Assembly (NCBI RefSeq): GCF_008692845.1
Contig: NZ_VXJW01000001.1
Span: 744,001 to 808,000 of the forward strand
Length of the DNA: 64,000 nt
Reading direction: 5' to 3'
Source: Salmonella enterica subsp. arizonae
GTDB taxonomy: Bacteria; Pseudomonadota; Gammaproteobacteria; Enterobacterales; Enterobacteriaceae
Shown here: in pieces, positions 20,171 through 33,853 of the stretch
How the letters are laid out: each line of letters begins with the position of its first letter
Position numbering within the stretch: the stretch's first letter is position 1
Notes under the pieces: model-generated
Database searches by the model: none
The model's input: the letters and a program-made list of their open reading frames with translations, nothing else
What the model was told of the DNA's origin: nothing
Position numbers and translations under genes: made by a program

Positions 20171-21115
20171 TTAATCTCCTTTCAGGCAGCTCGCATACTG
20201 GTTAGCTAATTGGCTTAAAAACGCTGAATAGCTTGTTTTACCCAGTTTAATGTTCGTCCCGAGGGGGTCCAGTGTTCCCATTCGAACGGATGTCCCTCTC
20301 GCCACGGCTTCCACGACCGCTGGCCTGAATTGTGGCTCAGCAAAAACGCAGGTTGCTTTTTGCTCAACCAACTGTGTTCTTATTTCATGTAAACGCTGCG
20401 CGCCAGGCTGTATCTCAGGGTTCACGGTAAAGTGACCGAGTGGTGTGAGTCCGTAGTGTTTTTCGTAGTAACCATAGGCGTCATGAAAAACGAAATACCC
20501 TTTCCCCTTGAGCGGCGCGAGCTCGTTACCGACCTGTTTATCGGTTGCGGCTAATTGTGCCTCAAAATCCTTCAGGTTGGCGTCAAGTTTGGCTCGACTT
20601 TGCGGCATAAGTTCCACTAATTTTTTATGGATTGCAACCGCTGTAGCCCGCGCTATCTCTGGGGAGAGCCAAAGATGCATGTTATATTCGCCGTGATGGT
20701 GATGCTCGTCACCTTTTTCATCACCGGTATGCGCGTGCGCGTGTTCATCCTCATCATCATCCGCGCCCTTCATGAGTAACGGTTTCACATCGGAAAGTTG
20801 CGCAATTATGACCTGCTTATTATCAGGAATATTTCTGACCGACTTCTCCATAAAGGCTTCCATTTCCGGGCCAACCCAGACGACTAAGTCCGCGCCCTGT
20901 AAGCGTTTTACGTCTGATGGACGCAATGAATAATCATGCTCGGAAGCCCCATCCGGGAGTAATACTTGCGTATCCGTAACGCCATCAGCAATGGCGGAAG
21001 CAATAAACCCAAGCGGTTTAAGCGAAGCAACAACGGCGGCGTCAGCAGCCTGGGTTGCACTCCCCCAAAGCGCGGCGGATAATGCTGCGAAAAGAAGCGT
21101 ATTTTTCTGTAACAT
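20171..21115 (-). CDS. znuA: Zinc ABC transporter, periplasmic binding protein
   Basis: 314 residues from the ATG at 21115 ([18 protein letters not shown]), chosen by agreement with E. coli. The signal peptide is cut after ATQA. The usual His-rich acidic loop ([20 protein letters not shown] then [11 protein letters not shown]) is present between residues about 118 and 148. It captures Zn2+ for ZnuBC. It is divergent from znuCB across a 78-bp gap with a Zur box. Confidence 0.96.
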   Translation of the reverse strand: MLQKNTLLFAALSAALWGSATQAADAAVVASLKPLGFIASAIADGVTDTQVLLPDGASEHDYSLRPSDVKRLQGADLVVWVGPEMEAFMEKSVRNIPDNKQVIIAQLSDVKPLLMKGADDDEDEHAHAHTGDEKGDEHHHHGEYNMHLWLSPEIARATAVAIHKKLVELMPQSRAKLDANLKDFEAQLAATDKQVGNELAPLKGKGYFVFHDAYGYYEKHYGLTPLGHFTVNPEIQPGAQRLHEIRTQLVEQKATCVFAEPQFRPAVVEAVARGTSVRMGTLDPLGTNIKLGKTSYSAFLSQLANQYASCLKGD

Positions 21116-21144
21116 AATGCGTCCAATCATCGTAATGAATGCGT

Positions 21145-21167
21145 GTAATGTGATATTATAACATTCT
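21145..21167. promoter_or_regulatory. Zur operator between znuA and znuC
   Basis: A 23-bp near-palindrome GTAATGTGATATTATAACAT(TCT) fits the Zur consensus GAAATGTTATANTATAACAT(TTC), centred in the divergent gap, so zinc would repress both units. Confidence 0.9.
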
Positions 21168-21193
21168 ATTACTTCTGCAAGCCTAAAATTGAC

Positions 21194-21949
21194 ATGACAA
21201 GTTTAGTTTCACTGGAAAACGTCTCGGTCTCATTTGGTGCACGCCGCGTCCTCTCTGACGTGTCGCTTGAACTGAGCCCTGGAAAAATTTTAACGCTTCT
21301 CGGCCCTAACGGCGCGGGGAAGTCAACGCTTGTGCGCGTGGTTTTAGGACTGGTAGCCCCTGATGAAGGGGTGATCAAGCGCAACGGACAGCTTCGTATC
21401 GGCTATGTCCCACAAAAGCTCTATCTCGATACCACGCTTCCGCTGACGGTAAACCGATTTTTACGTTTACGTCCCGCTACGCAAAAAACGGATATTCTCC
21501 CGGCGCTTAAACGAGTCCAGGCCGGACATCTGATTGACGCGCCAATGCAAAAACTCTCCGGTGGCGAGACGCAGCGCGTACTGCTGGCCCACGCGCTGCT
21601 TAACAGGCCGCAGTTACTGGTGCTCGATGAGCCTACGCAAGGCGTGGATGTCAATGGCCAGGTCGCGTTATACGACCTTATCGATCAGTTGCGCCGCGAA
21701 CTTGATTGCGCCGTGCTGATGGTGTCACACGATCTACACCTGGTAATGGCGAAAACAGATGAGGTGTTATGCCTGAACCATCATATTTGCTGTTCCGGCA
21801 CGCCGGAAGTGGTGTCGATGCATCCGGAATTTATCTCTATGTTTGGCCCGCGCGGCGCGGAGCAATTGGGGATTTATCGCCATCATCATAATCATCGCCA
21901 CGATTTACAGGGTCGTATTGTACTGCGCCGGGGAAATGGTCACTCATGA
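21194..21949 (+). CDS. znuC: Zinc ABC transporter, ATP-binding protein
   Basis: 251 residues with Walker [10 protein letters not shown], signature LSGGETQRV and Walker [13 protein letters not shown]. The C-terminus is His-rich ([12 protein letters not shown]). It energises zinc import through ZnuB. Its last four bases overlap the znuB start (ATGA). Confidence 0.97.
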   Translation: MTSLVSLENVSVSFGARRVLSDVSLELSPGKILTLLGPNGAGKSTLVRVVLGLVAPDEGVIKRNGQLRIGYVPQKLYLDTTLPLTVNRFLRLRPATQKTDILPALKRVQAGHLIDAPMQKLSGGETQRVLLAHALLNRPQLLVLDEPTQGVDVNGQVALYDLIDQLRRELDCAVLMVSHDLHLVMAKTDEVLCLNHHICCSGTPEVVSMHPEFISMFGPRGAEQLGIYRHHHNHRHDLQGRIVLRRGNGHS

Positions 21950-22731
21950 TTGAATTATTACTGCCCGGCTGGCTGGCCGGGATGATGCTGGCCTGCGCCG
22001 CAGGCCCGCTGGGCTCATTCGTGGTCTGGCGTCGGATGTCCTACTTTGGCGATACGCTGGCTCACGCGTCGCTGCTGGGCGTGGCGTTTGGCCTGTTGCT
22101 GGACGTTAACCCCTTTTATGCGGTCATCGTCGTGACGCTGTTGCTGGCGGCTGGTCTGGTATGGCTGGAGAAACGCCCTCACCTCGCAATTGATACTTTA
22201 CTGGGCATTATGGCGCACAGCGCCCTGTCTTTAGGGCTGGTCGTTGTCAGCCTGATGTCCAACGTTCGTGTTGATTTAATGGCCTATCTGTTTGGCGATT
22301 TGCTGGCCGTTACGCCGGAAGATCTTATCTCTATCGCCACTGGCGTGGTTATTGTGCTGGCTATTCTCTCCTGGCAGTGGCGTAACTTGTTATCGATGAC
22401 TATCAGCCCGGATCTTGCCTTTGTGGATGGCGTGAAGTTACAGCGCGTGAAGTTGCTATTGATGCTGGTGACGGCGTTAACCATCGGCGTAGCGATGAAA
22501 TTTGTCGGGGCGCTGATCATTACGTCGCTACTGATTATTCCCGCAGCAACCGCGCGTCGCTTTGCCCGAACGCCTGAGCAGATGGCGGGCGTAGCGGTAG
22601 TAACAGGAATGCTCGCCGTAACGGGCGGACTGACCTTCTCTGCGTTCTATGACACGCCAGCAGGTCCGTCAGTGGTATTGTGCGCAGCCTTGCTGTTTAT
22701 CTTCAGCATGCTGAAAAAGCAGGCGAGCTGA
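21946..22731 (+). CDS. znuB: Zinc ABC transporter, membrane permease
   Basis: 261 residues, an ABC-3 family permease with about eight hydrophobic segments, the E. coli length. Translationally coupled to znuC. A REP element follows. Confidence 0.97.
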   Translation: MIELLLPGWLAGMMLACAAGPLGSFVVWRRMSYFGDTLAHASLLGVAFGLLLDVNPFYAVIVVTLLLAAGLVWLEKRPHLAIDTLLGIMAHSALSLGLVVVSLMSNVRVDLMAYLFGDLLAVTPEDLISIATGVVIVLAILSWQWRNLLSMTISPDLAFVDGVKLQRVKLLLMLVTALTIGVAMKFVGALIITSLLIIPAATARRFARTPEQMAGVAVVTGMLAVTGGLTFSAFYDTPAGPSVVLCAALLFIFSMLKKQAS

Positions 22732-22739
22732 AGGTACAA

Positions 22740-22767
22740 TGCCGGATAAGCGTAGCGCCATCCGGCA
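22740..22767. repeat. REP element between znuB and ruvB
   Basis: TGCCGGATAAGCG ... CGCCATCCGGCA is a standard REP palindrome in the gap between convergent genes. Confidence 0.88.
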
Positions 22768-22776
22768 TTATCAAGT

Positions 22777-23790
<1,014 letters not shown>

Positions 23791-23795
23791 TTACC

Positions 23796-24407
23796 TCATA
23801 ACGCGGCGCGTAACGCGTCGCGAATCAGTGTTTCACTGCTTGCGTCAGAATGGGCGACTTTGCTCACCATCCGACTGGCTTCTTGCGGTTTATAACCCAG
23901 CGCCACCAACGCAGCAACCGCTTCTTGTTCAGCATCTTCCGAGGTTGGACTGGCTGGCGACATTAATACAAGATCGACCGCTGGCGTAAAGAGATCGCCA
24001 TGTAGCCCTTTAAAGCGGTCTTTCATTTCCACAATCAATCGTTCGGCGGTTTTTTTACCGATGCCGGGTAATTTTACCAGCGCCGCAGGATCTTCACGTT
24101 CAACCGCATTGACGAACTGCTGCGCCGACATGCCGGAGAGGATAGCCAACGCCAGCTTAGGCCCGACGCCATTCGTTTTGATCAGCTCTTTAAACAGCGT
24201 GCGCTCTTGCTTATTGTTGAATCCGTACAGCAATTGCGCATCTTCACGCACCACAAAATGGGTAAAGATTATCGCTTCCTTTCCGGATTCCGGGAGCTCA
24301 TAGAAACAGGTCATCGGCATATGCACTTCGTAGCCTACGCCCCCTGTTTCCAGCAGTACGATCGGGGGTTGTTTTTCGAGAATAATGCCTCTGAGTCTGC
24401 CTATCAC
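23796..24407 (-). CDS. ruvA: Holliday junction binding protein RuvA
   Basis: 203 residues from a GTG at 24407 ([13 protein letters not shown]), with a GGAG box 8 bp upstream; upstream in-frame codons would overlap the LexA box and are not used in E. coli. Helix-hairpin-helix motifs ([30 protein letters not shown]) bind DNA; the C-terminal domain ([18 protein letters not shown]) contacts RuvB. Confidence 0.97.
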   Translation of the reverse strand: MIGRLRGIILEKQPPIVLLETGGVGYEVHMPMTCFYELPESGKEAIIFTHFVVREDAQLLYGFNNKQERTLFKELIKTNGVGPKLALAILSGMSAQQFVNAVEREDPAALVKLPGIGKKTAERLIVEMKDRFKGLHGDLFTPAVDLVLMSPASPTSEDAEQEAVAALVALGYKPQEASRMVSKVAHSDASSETLIRDALRAAL

Positions 24408-24451
24408 ATGACGCTCCTGCGTAAAGGGCTGAAAAGGTAAAGTCGTATCAT

Positions 24452-24479
24452 AAAAAAAGGCTGGATAGATATCCAGCCT
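24452..24479 (-). promoter_or_regulatory. LexA box of ruvAB overlapping a ruvC terminator-like hairpin
   Basis: On the minus strand GGCTGGATATCTATCCAGCC contains CTG-N10-CAG, the known SOS box of ruvAB, and is itself a perfect palindrome able to form a stem of nine or ten base pairs. It is followed directly by seven T. The same bases can therefore serve as LexA operator for ruvA and as intrinsic terminator for ruvC, whose stop lies 7 bp upstream. Confidence 0.85.
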
Positions 24480-24485
24480 CATTTG

Positions 24486-25010
24486 TCATTGGCGCAACCT
24501 TCCCCGCGCCAGATTGAGTCGGCTCTCGCTCATTTGCATCGCGTTCTGGCTAACATGGCAATGCGTGATCGCGATAGCCAGCGCATCTGCGGCATCTGCC
24601 TGCGGATTAGCGGGGAGCTTCAACAACGTTCGAACCATATGCTGAACCTGGCTTTTCTCCGCGCTACCAATACCAACGACGGTTTGCTTAACCTGACGCG
24701 CCGCGTATTCAAACACAGGCAATTCCCGGTTGACCGCGGCGACAATCGCTACGCCGCGGGCCTGTCCCAGCTTGAGGGCGGAATCGGCATTCTTCGCCAT
24801 AAACACCTGTTCGATAGCGAAATAGTCCGGCTGGAACTGGGTGATGATTTCCGTCACGCCTGCGTATATGAGCTTCAGACGGGACGGCAAATCATCAACT
24901 TTGGTGCGAATACATCCGCTGCCCAGGTAGGTCAGTTGCCTGCCGACCTGACGAATGACGCCATAACCGGTGATGCGCGACCCCGGATCAATGCCGAGAA
25001 TAATAGCCAT
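24486..25010 (-). CDS. ruvC: Holliday junction resolvase RuvC
   Basis: 174 residues from the ATG at 25010. RNase-H-like endonuclease with acidic residues at ILGIDPGS (Asp7), FAIEQVFM (Glu) and [10 protein letters not shown] (two Asp). It cuts Holliday junctions together with RuvAB. The yebB gene found between ruvC and ruvA in E. coli is missing; only 78 bp separate them. ruvC probably belongs to the nudB-yebC-ruvC unit. Confidence 0.97.
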   Translation of the reverse strand: MAIILGIDPGSRITGYGVIRQVGRQLTYLGSGCIRTKVDDLPSRLKLIYAGVTEIITQFQPDYFAIEQVFMAKNADSALKLGQARGVAIVAAVNRELPVFEYAARQVKQTVVGIGSAEKSQVQHMVRTLLKLPANPQADAADALAIAITHCHVSQNAMQMSESRLNLARGRLRQ

Positions 25011-25044
25011 CACGCATCTCCTGTTATGTTCGGATTCAACCACC

Positions 25045-25788
25045 TCATTCTAAGGTAGCGGCAACCTCATCAGAGATCTCACCGTTATGGTAGACTTCCT
25101 GAACATCGTCACAGTCTTCCAGCATATCGATCAGACGCAGCAGCTTCGGCGCGGTTTCCGCATCCATATCCGCTTTGGTTGACGGGATCATGGAAACTTC
25201 GGCGCTGTCCGCTTTCAGACCCGCATTTTCCAGCGCATCACGCACTTTGCCCATCTCTTCCCAGGCAGTGTAAACATCAATCGCGCCATCATCATAGGTC
25301 ACAACATCTTCCGCGCCAGCTTCCAGAGCGGCTTCCATAATGGTGTCTTCATCGCCTTTCTCAAAGGAGATGACCCCTTTCTTACTGAACAGATATGCCA
25401 CTGAGCCGTCGGTGCCCAGATTACCGCCGCACTTGCTGAAAGCATGACGCACTTCCGCTACAGTACGGTTGCGGTTATCACTCAGACACTCAACCATAAT
25501 GGCCGTGCCGCCAGGACCGTAACCCTCATAGATAATGGTTTCCATGTTCGCGTCATCATCGCCGCCCACGCCGCGAGCGATGGCGCGATTCAGAGTGTCG
25601 CGGGTCATATTGTTGGACAGCGCTTTATCCACGGCCGCGCGCAAACGCGGGTTAGCATCAGGATCGCCGCCGCCCAGTTTAGCTGCCGTTACCAGCTCAC
25701 GAATAATTTTAGTAAAGATTTTACCGCGCTTGGCATCCTGCGCAGCTTTACGATGTCTGGTGTTGGCCCATTTACTATGACCTGCCAT
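25045..25788 (-). CDS. yebC: YebC, TACO1-family regulatory protein
   Basis: 247 residues starting [22 protein letters not shown], the hallmark of the YebC/TACO1 family. Members are described as DNA-binding regulators or as factors that help ribosomes through difficult stretches. Located between nudB and ruvC on the same strand. Confidence 0.96.
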   Translation of the reverse strand: MAGHSKWANTRHRKAAQDAKRGKIFTKIIRELVTAAKLGGGDPDANPRLRAAVDKALSNNMTRDTLNRAIARGVGGDDDANMETIIYEGYGPGGTAIMVECLSDNRNRTVAEVRHAFSKCGGNLGTDGSVAYLFSKKGVISFEKGDEDTIMEAALEAGAEDVVTYDDGAIDVYTAWEEMGKVRDALENAGLKADSAEVSMIPSTKADMDAETAPKLLRLIDMLEDCDDVQEVYHNGEISDEVAATLE

Positions 25789-25816
25789 AAATATTTCCTC
25801 AAAAAAGCGCGCCTTT

Positions 25817-26269
25817 TCAGGCGACGTTAATTACAAACTCTTCAATCGCTTGCCGGTTACTCCAGGACTTGGTGAGCGCCGCTGCGGCAGCCGCATCAAG
25901 CCACTGGTACGTCAGATGTTCAGTGAATATCACCTGACGCTCATGCGGTAGCGCAAGGCAGAACCAGGATTCCGTATTGTGCATGACACCCGGCGCATAG
26001 CGATGACGTAAATGTGAAAAAATCTCAAATTCCACCATGCGTTGGCAGTCGATTAAGGTCAGTTGCTCTGCCGCAACATCAATCGTGACCTCCTCTTTGA
26101 CTTCACGCACGGCGGCCTGCAACGCGGTCTCCCCGTCTTCCAGACTGCCAGTCACCGACTGCCAGAAATCCGGGTCGTCGCGTCGCTGCAACATCAGCAC
26201 CCGTTTCGTATCTTTCGCGAAGATAACCACCAGGACCGAAACGGGGCGCTTGTACACTTTATCTTTCAC
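25817..26269 (-). CDS. nudB: Dihydroneopterin triphosphate pyrophosphatase
   Basis: 150 residues from a GTG at 26269 ([15 protein letters not shown]), which gives the E. coli length; an ATG 12 codons upstream is in frame but extends past the family start. The Nudix box [20 protein letters not shown] is complete. It removes pyrophosphate from dihydroneopterin triphosphate in folate synthesis. Confidence 0.94.
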   Translation of the reverse strand: MKDKVYKRPVSVLVVIFAKDTKRVLMLQRRDDPDFWQSVTGSLEDGETALQAAVREVKEEVTIDVAAEQLTLIDCQRMVEFEIFSHLRHRYAPGVMHNTESWFCLALPHERQVIFTEHLTYQWLDAAAAAALTKSWSNRQAIEEFVINVA

Positions 26270-26370
26270 GCGGCCTCGTTGTCGGCTGTTGAGTGATGCC
26301 TCCATTTATGAGACTCGCCCTTGCGGGCCGCCGCGATATCACACGAATGATGCCGTGTACATTGTTCATA

Positions 26371-28143
26371 TCAGTTATTCTCGGCCTTCTTCACAACCTG
26401 AATACCCAGCTCCGTCAACGCCGCCTGGTTGGCGAAACTCGGCGCTTCGGTCATCAGACACGCGGCGGCCGTCGTTTTCGGGAAGGCGATAACATCACGA
26501 ATATTGTCGGTACCGGTCAGCAGCATAGTCAGACGGTCCAGACCAAACGCCAGGCCTGCGTGCGGCGGCGTACCGTATTTTAACGCATCCAGCAGGAAGC
26601 CGAACTTCTCGCGTTGCTCCTGCTCATTGATACCGAGAATACCAAATACGGTTTGCTGCATTTCACCGTTGTGAATACGCACCGAACCGCCGCCCACTTC
26701 GTAGCCGTTAATAACCATGTCATAAGCGTTAGCGACCGCGTTTTCCGGCGCAGCTTTCAGTTCAGACGCCGTCATGTCACGCGGAGCGGTAAACGGATGG
26801 TGCATCGCGGTCAGGCCGCCTTCGCCGTCGTCTTCGAACATCGGGAAGTCAATCACCCACAGCGGCGCCCATTTGTCTTCGTCGGTCAGGCTCAGATCTT
26901 TGCCCAGTTTCAGACGCAGCGCGCCCAGCGCATCGGCAACCACTTTTTTGTTATCTGCGCCGAAGAAAATCATATCGCCGTTCTGCGCGCCGGTACGTTC
27001 AAGGATAGCGTCGACGATGTCGGCGGTCAGGAACTTGGCCACCGGACTGTTAATCCCGTCCAGACCTTTCGCACGGTCGTTAACTTTGATATACGCCAGG
27101 CCTTTCGCGCCGTAGATCTTAACAAAATTACCGTAATCGTCGATCTGCTTACGGCTAAGCTGTGCGCCGCCCGGCACACGCAGCGCAGCCACGCGGCCTT
27201 TCGGATCGTTAGCCGGCCCCGCGAAAACGGCGAATTCTACCGATTTCAGCAGATCAGCGACATCCACCAGCTCCATCGGGTTACGCAGGTCTGGTTTGTC
27301 GGAACCATAACGACGTTCCGCCTCTGCAAACGTCATGACCGGAAAATCCCCCAGATCCACGTCTTTCACTTCCAGCCACAGATGGCGCACCAACGCTTCC
27401 ATCACTTCACGCACCTGCGGCGCGGTCATGAAAGAGGTCTCGACGTCAATCTGCGTAAATTCAGGCTGGCGGTCAGCACGTAAATCTTCATCGCGGAAGC
27501 ATTTGACTATTTGATAGTAACGGTCGAAACCGGACATCATCAGTAGCTGTTTGAACAATTGCGGCGACTGCGGCAGCGCGTAGAATTTACCTTTGTGAAC
27601 GCGCGAAGGCACCAGATAATCGCGCGCGCCTTCCGGCGTGGCTTTGGTCAGCATCGGCGTTTCGATATCGAGGAAGCCGTGATCGTCCATAAAACGACGC
27701 ACCAGACTGGTAATTTTGGCGCGGGTTTTCAGTCGCTGCGCCATTTCCGGACGACGCAAATCCAGATAGCGGTACTTGAGACGCGCCTCTTCGGTATTAA
27801 CGTGGTTAGCGTCAAGCGGCAGTGAGTCTGCGCGGTTGATGATAGTGAGAGAGGACGCCAGCACTTCAATTTCGCCGGTCGCCATATCCGCATTGACGTT
27901 TTTCGCATCACGCGCACGCACGGTGCCTGTAACTTGAATGCAGAACTCATTACGCAGTTCAGAGGCCAGCTTTAACGCGTCCGCACGATCCGGATCGAAG
28001 AACACTTGCACAATACCTTCACGATCGCGCATATCGATAAAGATCAGGCTGCCAAGATCACGACGACGGTTGACCCAACCACACAGAGTCACCTGCTGCC
28101 CCACGTGGGACAGACGTAGCTGTCCGCAATATTCTGTACGCAT
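26371..28143 (-). CDS. aspS: Aspartyl-tRNA synthetase
   Basis: 590 residues, the E. coli length. It has an N-terminal OB-fold anticodon-binding domain, class II motifs including the motif 2 region [18 protein letters not shown] and motif 3 [13 protein letters not shown], and the bacterial GAD insertion in the middle. It charges tRNA-Asp. First gene of a likely aspS-nudB-yebC-ruvC cluster. Confidence 0.98.
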   Translation of the reverse strand: MRTEYCGQLRLSHVGQQVTLCGWVNRRRDLGSLIFIDMRDREGIVQVFFDPDRADALKLASELRNEFCIQVTGTVRARDAKNVNADMATGEIEVLASSLTIINRADSLPLDANHVNTEEARLKYRYLDLRRPEMAQRLKTRAKITSLVRRFMDDHGFLDIETPMLTKATPEGARDYLVPSRVHKGKFYALPQSPQLFKQLLMMSGFDRYYQIVKCFRDEDLRADRQPEFTQIDVETSFMTAPQVREVMEALVRHLWLEVKDVDLGDFPVMTFAEAERRYGSDKPDLRNPMELVDVADLLKSVEFAVFAGPANDPKGRVAALRVPGGAQLSRKQIDDYGNFVKIYGAKGLAYIKVNDRAKGLDGINSPVAKFLTADIVDAILERTGAQNGDMIFFGADNKKVVADALGALRLKLGKDLSLTDEDKWAPLWVIDFPMFEDDGEGGLTAMHHPFTAPRDMTASELKAAPENAVANAYDMVINGYEVGGGSVRIHNGEMQQTVFGILGINEQEQREKFGFLLDALKYGTPPHAGLAFGLDRLTMLLTGTDNIRDVIAFPKTTAAACLMTEAPSFANQAALTELGIQVVKKAENN

Positions 28144-28467
28144 GAGATATCCCTTAACTTAGCCGCAGGCGGATTGTTGCCTGCCATGCAGGCGACGAAG
28201 TCGCAGCTTTAGCTGTATGTCACAACTGGATGAAAAAAGGCGGCTATTATACTGGATATTCTGCCGCACGATAAGAGTCAATCCAGCATGGGAGCGATAA
28301 CTTGCCCGTTTCATGCGGTATCGACACCCGGTTCATACTGACTGTACTTGGGTTTTTCACGCAGGTATTGCGTATGCTCACAAAAATTAACAATATTTGT
28401 CGCCGCTTTCTTCTTTAATCGCGCTTAAGGTGTAGCAAAACCCGCTATTTTTAAGGGAGTGATTATC
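28144..28467. other. Divergent intergenic region aspS/yecD
   Basis: 324 bp without a gene. A TATAAT on the minus strand near 28245-28250 is a plausible -10 for aspS about 100 bp upstream of its start. A clear -35 at standard spacing was not seen. Confidence 0.4.
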
Positions 28468-29034
28468 ATGCTGAAACTCAACGCGGCCACAACCGCCCTG
28501 GTGATTATTGATTTACAGGAAGGAATTCTTCCTTTCGCTGGCGGCCCATACACGGCAAATGAGGTGGTCGCCCGCGCCGCGCGACTGGCGGAAAAGTGTC
28601 GCGCCAACGGCTCGCCAGTGGTCATGGTACGCGTCGGATGGTCTGACGATTATGCCGAGGCGTTAAAACAGCCGGTGGATGCCGCAACGCCTGCGCACGC
28701 GTTGCCGGAAAACTGGTGGACCTGGCCTAAGGCATTGGGTAAAACTGACAGCGATCTGGAAGTGACTAAACGCCAGTGGGGCGCGTTTTACGGTACCGAT
28801 CTGGAGCTACAGCTTCGCCGCCGGGGTATCGACACCATCATATTGTGCGGGATCTCAACCAATATCGGCGTCGAATCTACCGCGCGTAACGCCTGGGAGT
28901 TGGGATTTAATCTAATTATTGCCGAAGATGCCTGTAGCGCCGCCAGTAGTGAACAGCATCAGGGTAGTATGACGCACATTTTCCCGCGCATTGGCCGGGT
29001 ACGCAGCGTAGAGGATATTTTAAACGCCTTATGA
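28468..29034 (+). CDS. yecD: YecD, isochorismatase-family hydrolase
   Basis: 188 residues from the ATG at 28468, preferred over a GTG nine bases upstream that lies inside the GGGAG box. Cysteine hydrolase fold: [12 protein letters not shown] holds the catalytic Asp, and [22 protein letters not shown] holds the catalytic Cys. Substrate unknown. The stop overlaps the yecE start by four bases. Confidence 0.93.
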   Translation: MLKLNAATTALVIIDLQEGILPFAGGPYTANEVVARAARLAEKCRANGSPVVMVRVGWSDDYAEALKQPVDAATPAHALPENWWTWPKALGKTDSDLEVTKRQWGAFYGTDLELQLRRRGIDTIILCGISTNIGVESTARNAWELGFNLIIAEDACSAASSEQHQGSMTHIFPRIGRVRSVEDILNAL

Positions 29035-29849
29035 TCTACATTGGCTTGCCGCAATGGTCGCACCCTAAGTGGGCTCGGCTCGGCATCACCAGTCTGGAAG
29101 AGTATGCCCGCCACTTTAACTGCGTGGAGGGCAACACCACGCTTTATGCGCTGCCGAAAACGGAGATTGTCGATCGCTGGTATGCGCAAACTACGGATGA
29201 TTTTCGTTTTTGTTTCAAATTCCCTGCGACCATTTCTCACCAGTCCGCGCTGCATCACTGCGACGCTCTGGTACAGGAATTTTTTACCCGTCTCGCGCCG
29301 CTGGAAACACGCATTGGCCAATACTGGCTACAGTTGCCTGCCGTCTTTGGGCCGCGCGATCTGCCCGCCTTATGGCAATTTCTTGATGCGCTTCCCGCCA
29401 CCTTCACCTACGGCGTAGAAGTGCGTCATCCGCTCTTTTTCGACAAGGGTGAGGATGAACAGCGCCTCAATCGTGGGTTACATGAGCGCGGCGTAAACCG
29501 CGTGATCCTGGATAGCCGTCCGGTACATGCCGCTTACCCGCATAGCGAGTCCGTCCGCGAGGCGCAGCGGAAAAAACCCAAAGTTCCGGTCCATGCGGTA
29601 GTAACCGCCCGCCATCCAATGGTGCGTTTTATCGGGAGCGATAATATGGCGCAAAACCGTGAGTTTTTCGCCGCCTGGTTGCAGAAACTACCGCAGTGGC
29701 GGCAAACCACCACGCCTTTTCTGTTTTTGCATACTCCGGATATCGCGCAGGCGCCGGAACTGGTGAATACGCTTTGGCATGATTTGCGCAACGTCTTACC
29801 GGAAATCGGCGCTGCTCCGTCCATTCCACAGCAATCTTCTCTTTTCTGA
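29031..29849 (+). CDS. yecE: YecE, DUF72 family protein
   Basis: 272 residues, TIM-barrel-like DUF72 family ([13 protein letters not shown] at the start; [19 protein letters not shown]). Coupled to yecD by a four-base overlap. No biochemical role is known to me. Confidence 0.92.
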   Translation: MIYIGLPQWSHPKWARLGITSLEEYARHFNCVEGNTTLYALPKTEIVDRWYAQTTDDFRFCFKFPATISHQSALHHCDALVQEFFTRLAPLETRIGQYWLQLPAVFGPRDLPALWQFLDALPATFTYGVEVRHPLFFDKGEDEQRLNRGLHERGVNRVILDSRPVHAAYPHSESVREAQRKKPKVPVHAVVTARHPMVRFIGSDNMAQNREFFAAWLQKLPQWRQTTTPFLFLHTPDIAQAPELVNTLWHDLRNVLPEIGAAPSIPQQSSLF

Positions 29850-29900
29850 AAATGCCCCCTATCATAGAGAGTGCCATCAGCCATTTTAAAGGGAGTTTGT

Positions 29901-32048
<2,148 letters not shown>

Positions 32049-32202
32049 GGGTATGGAGGGGCTGCGTCTCATTTTTCGCCAAATGTTCGGTTTGCAACAA
32101 GGCGGCGATGCACTGAATCCCCATGGAGCTTACATCAGTAAGTAACTGGGATGAACGAGGAAAGCCAACACAGTTGCAGGCTGAAATATGCCGGAGAAAG
32201 AG

Positions 32203-32508
32203 AAAAAAAGGCCCCTGTTGAATTGGCAGGGGCCTGGTACGAGCAAGCATCATATTGGGCGACATGATGCAACGGTAAAAATCATTTGGTCTGATGGTGA
32301 ACAATGACTCCTTTCATTTCAGCGACCGCCGCCCCCTCTACCCTATAACGGGAATACTCGTCCGCCTGAACATCGGCAGACATCGATAACCCCTGATTGC
32401 GATAGCGCATCGGCGAAGCCAGTAAGACTCCGGCGGAACTGTGTACTTCCCGTACTCCGGCATTGAGGAAATTCTGCAGGTTATCGGCACGAACGCCTGC
32501 ACCAGCCA
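32203..32508 (-). ncRNA. micL: MicL small RNA from the 3' part of cutC
   Basis: The 3' untranslated region of cutC ends in GGCCCCTG ... CAGGGGCC followed by seven T (stem 32210-32234), with an upstream segment GTTGCATCATGTCGCCCAAT. This matches the processed MicL-S (about 80 nt) that represses lpp in E. coli. A sigma-E-type promoter inside cutC at 32515-32543 would start a primary transcript near 32508, about 306 nt long, close to the reported E. coli length. The exact 5' end is inferred. Confidence 0.8.
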
Positions 32509-33028
32509 TAATGATTGGAGCATCCCCCTGCGCAATAAGTTCCATAATTATTGATAAACCTTGCGCTGCATCGGCTTTTTGCCCGGAAGTCAGCACTCTT
32601 GCTACGCCTGCGTCAGCCAGATTCTTTAACGCATTGAAGGGATTAGCGCACATATCAAAGGCGCGGTGAAATGTCACCGCCAGCGGTCCGGCCGCCGCCA
32701 TTATTTTTTCCATTCGCGGCATATCGACATCCCCATCAAGGGTCAAAACGCCAGTAACAAGCCCGGGAAAGCCCAGTTCTCTGACGAGGCGGATATCCTC
32801 CAGCATGGCGGTAAATTCGCCATCAGTGTAATAAAAATCCCCGCCGCGAGGACGAATAATCGGATGTACGGGAATCATAATATGCTCGCGCACGCTGCGT
32901 AATACGCCCAGCGAAGGCGTAAGCCCCCCTTCTTTCGGCGCGGCGCACAGTTCGATACGATCCGCGCCGTTTTGCTGCGCGGTGAGTGCGCATTCCATGC
33001 TGTAACAACAGATCTCAAGTAACGCCAT
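32282..33028 (-). CDS. cutC: CutC family protein
   Basis: 248 residues from the ATG at 33028 ([20 protein letters not shown]), the E. coli start. TIM-barrel protein historically tied to copper tolerance; in E. coli that phenotype was traced to the MicL RNA encoded in the 3' part of the gene. It lies 19 bp downstream of yecM. Confidence 0.95.
   Translation of the reverse strand: MALLEICCYSMECALTAQQNGADRIELCAAPKEGGLTPSLGVLRSVREHIMIPVHPIIRPRGGDFYYTDGEFTAMLEDIRLVRELGFPGLVTGVLTLDGDVDMPRMEKIMAAAGPLAVTFHRAFDMCANPFNALKNLADAGVARVLTSGQKADAAQGLSIIMELIAQGDAPIIMAGAGVRADNLQNFLNAGVREVHSSAGVLLASPMRYRNQGLSMSADVQADEYSRYRVEGAAVAEMKGVIVHHQTK
32515..32543 (-). promoter_or_regulatory. Sigma-E-type promoter for micL inside cutC
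   Basis: GGAACTT (-35, 32543-32537), a 17-bp spacer and TCCAA (-10, 32519-32515) fit the RpoE consensus GGAACTT-N16/17-TCNAA. Confidence 0.75.
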
Positions 33029-33047
33029 ATTCACTCCTGTCGGCATG

Positions 33048-33617
33048 TTAATGTGCTGCCTGCTCGCTGGCGATAATCGCTTCAATCGACCACGGATGAA
33101 ATTTTACCGTGACGCGACCATCAGTCACGGCCAGCGTAGGGTTTGGCAAACGTTCATGCTCGCCCTGCGGCGCACTGGTTTTAACCACGATTCCCGGCTG
33201 ACTAAGCCCCTCATCCGATAACAACGCCAATGCCCTCGCATTCAATGTCTCCGGCTCGCCGGGCAGCACGATTTCAATATGCTCCCACCCTTCGTGCGGA
33301 TAGCGTTTTTCTCCCGGCCACGGTAATTCAATGACAGAAAACCGCCAGTGTTCCACATATACCGGTTCATGCAGCTTAAACAGACAAATCGGCCTGCCGT
33401 TGATGATATTTTCCGACAGTAGATCGCCACATTGTTCAAAACCGCAACGCCAACGTTCCGCCGTCGTATTCTGGTGGCAGCGCAATGAAATGTGATCAGC
33501 CTCAAGTGCGCTAATCTCCAGACCGAGGCGAGTGGAAAGTTCTCTTAACGCCAGAGTGAATCGCGGTAAATCTGCCGAAATATCATGCAGTTCGTCAATA
33601 TTTTGCCAGTTCGCCAT
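33048..33617 (-). CDS. yecM: YecM, VOC-superfamily protein
   Basis: 189 residues, close to E. coli YecM (188). Conserved stretches [22 protein letters not shown] and [14 protein letters not shown] [11 protein letters not shown] carry His and Glu as in vicinal-oxygen-chelate metal sites. Function unknown. Divergent from argS over 236 bp. Confidence 0.93.
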   Translation of the reverse strand: MANWQNIDELHDISADLPRFTLALRELSTRLGLEISALEADHISLRCHQNTTAERWRCGFEQCGDLLSENIINGRPICLFKLHEPVYVEHWRFSVIELPWPGEKRYPHEGWEHIEIVLPGEPETLNARALALLSDEGLSQPGIVVKTSAPQGEHERLPNPTLAVTDGRVTVKFHPWSIEAIIASEQAAH

Positions 33618-33853
33618 ATCAGGAAGCTCTTTTTACTGTGAAAGCCGCTAATTTACGCTGTTGCGTCCCGTCAACCAACCTTTGATTTGATTGGGCGTTT
33701 ATTGAATGTTTATGCAGATTATTGTTGCGTATATTTCAGGCGACGCGACGCGCGCGCAATGCTGACGCCAACGGGCATTTGCAGTATACTCCCGCCCTAA
33801 TTCTCAAACTGGCGCGGGTAATACAGTCCGCTTCATAAACGTAAGGTATTCCG

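Noticed and set aside
26614..27483. 289-codon open frame opposite aspS
   Set aside because: Shadow of aspS; composition rich in His/Arg/Phe as expected of an antisense frame.
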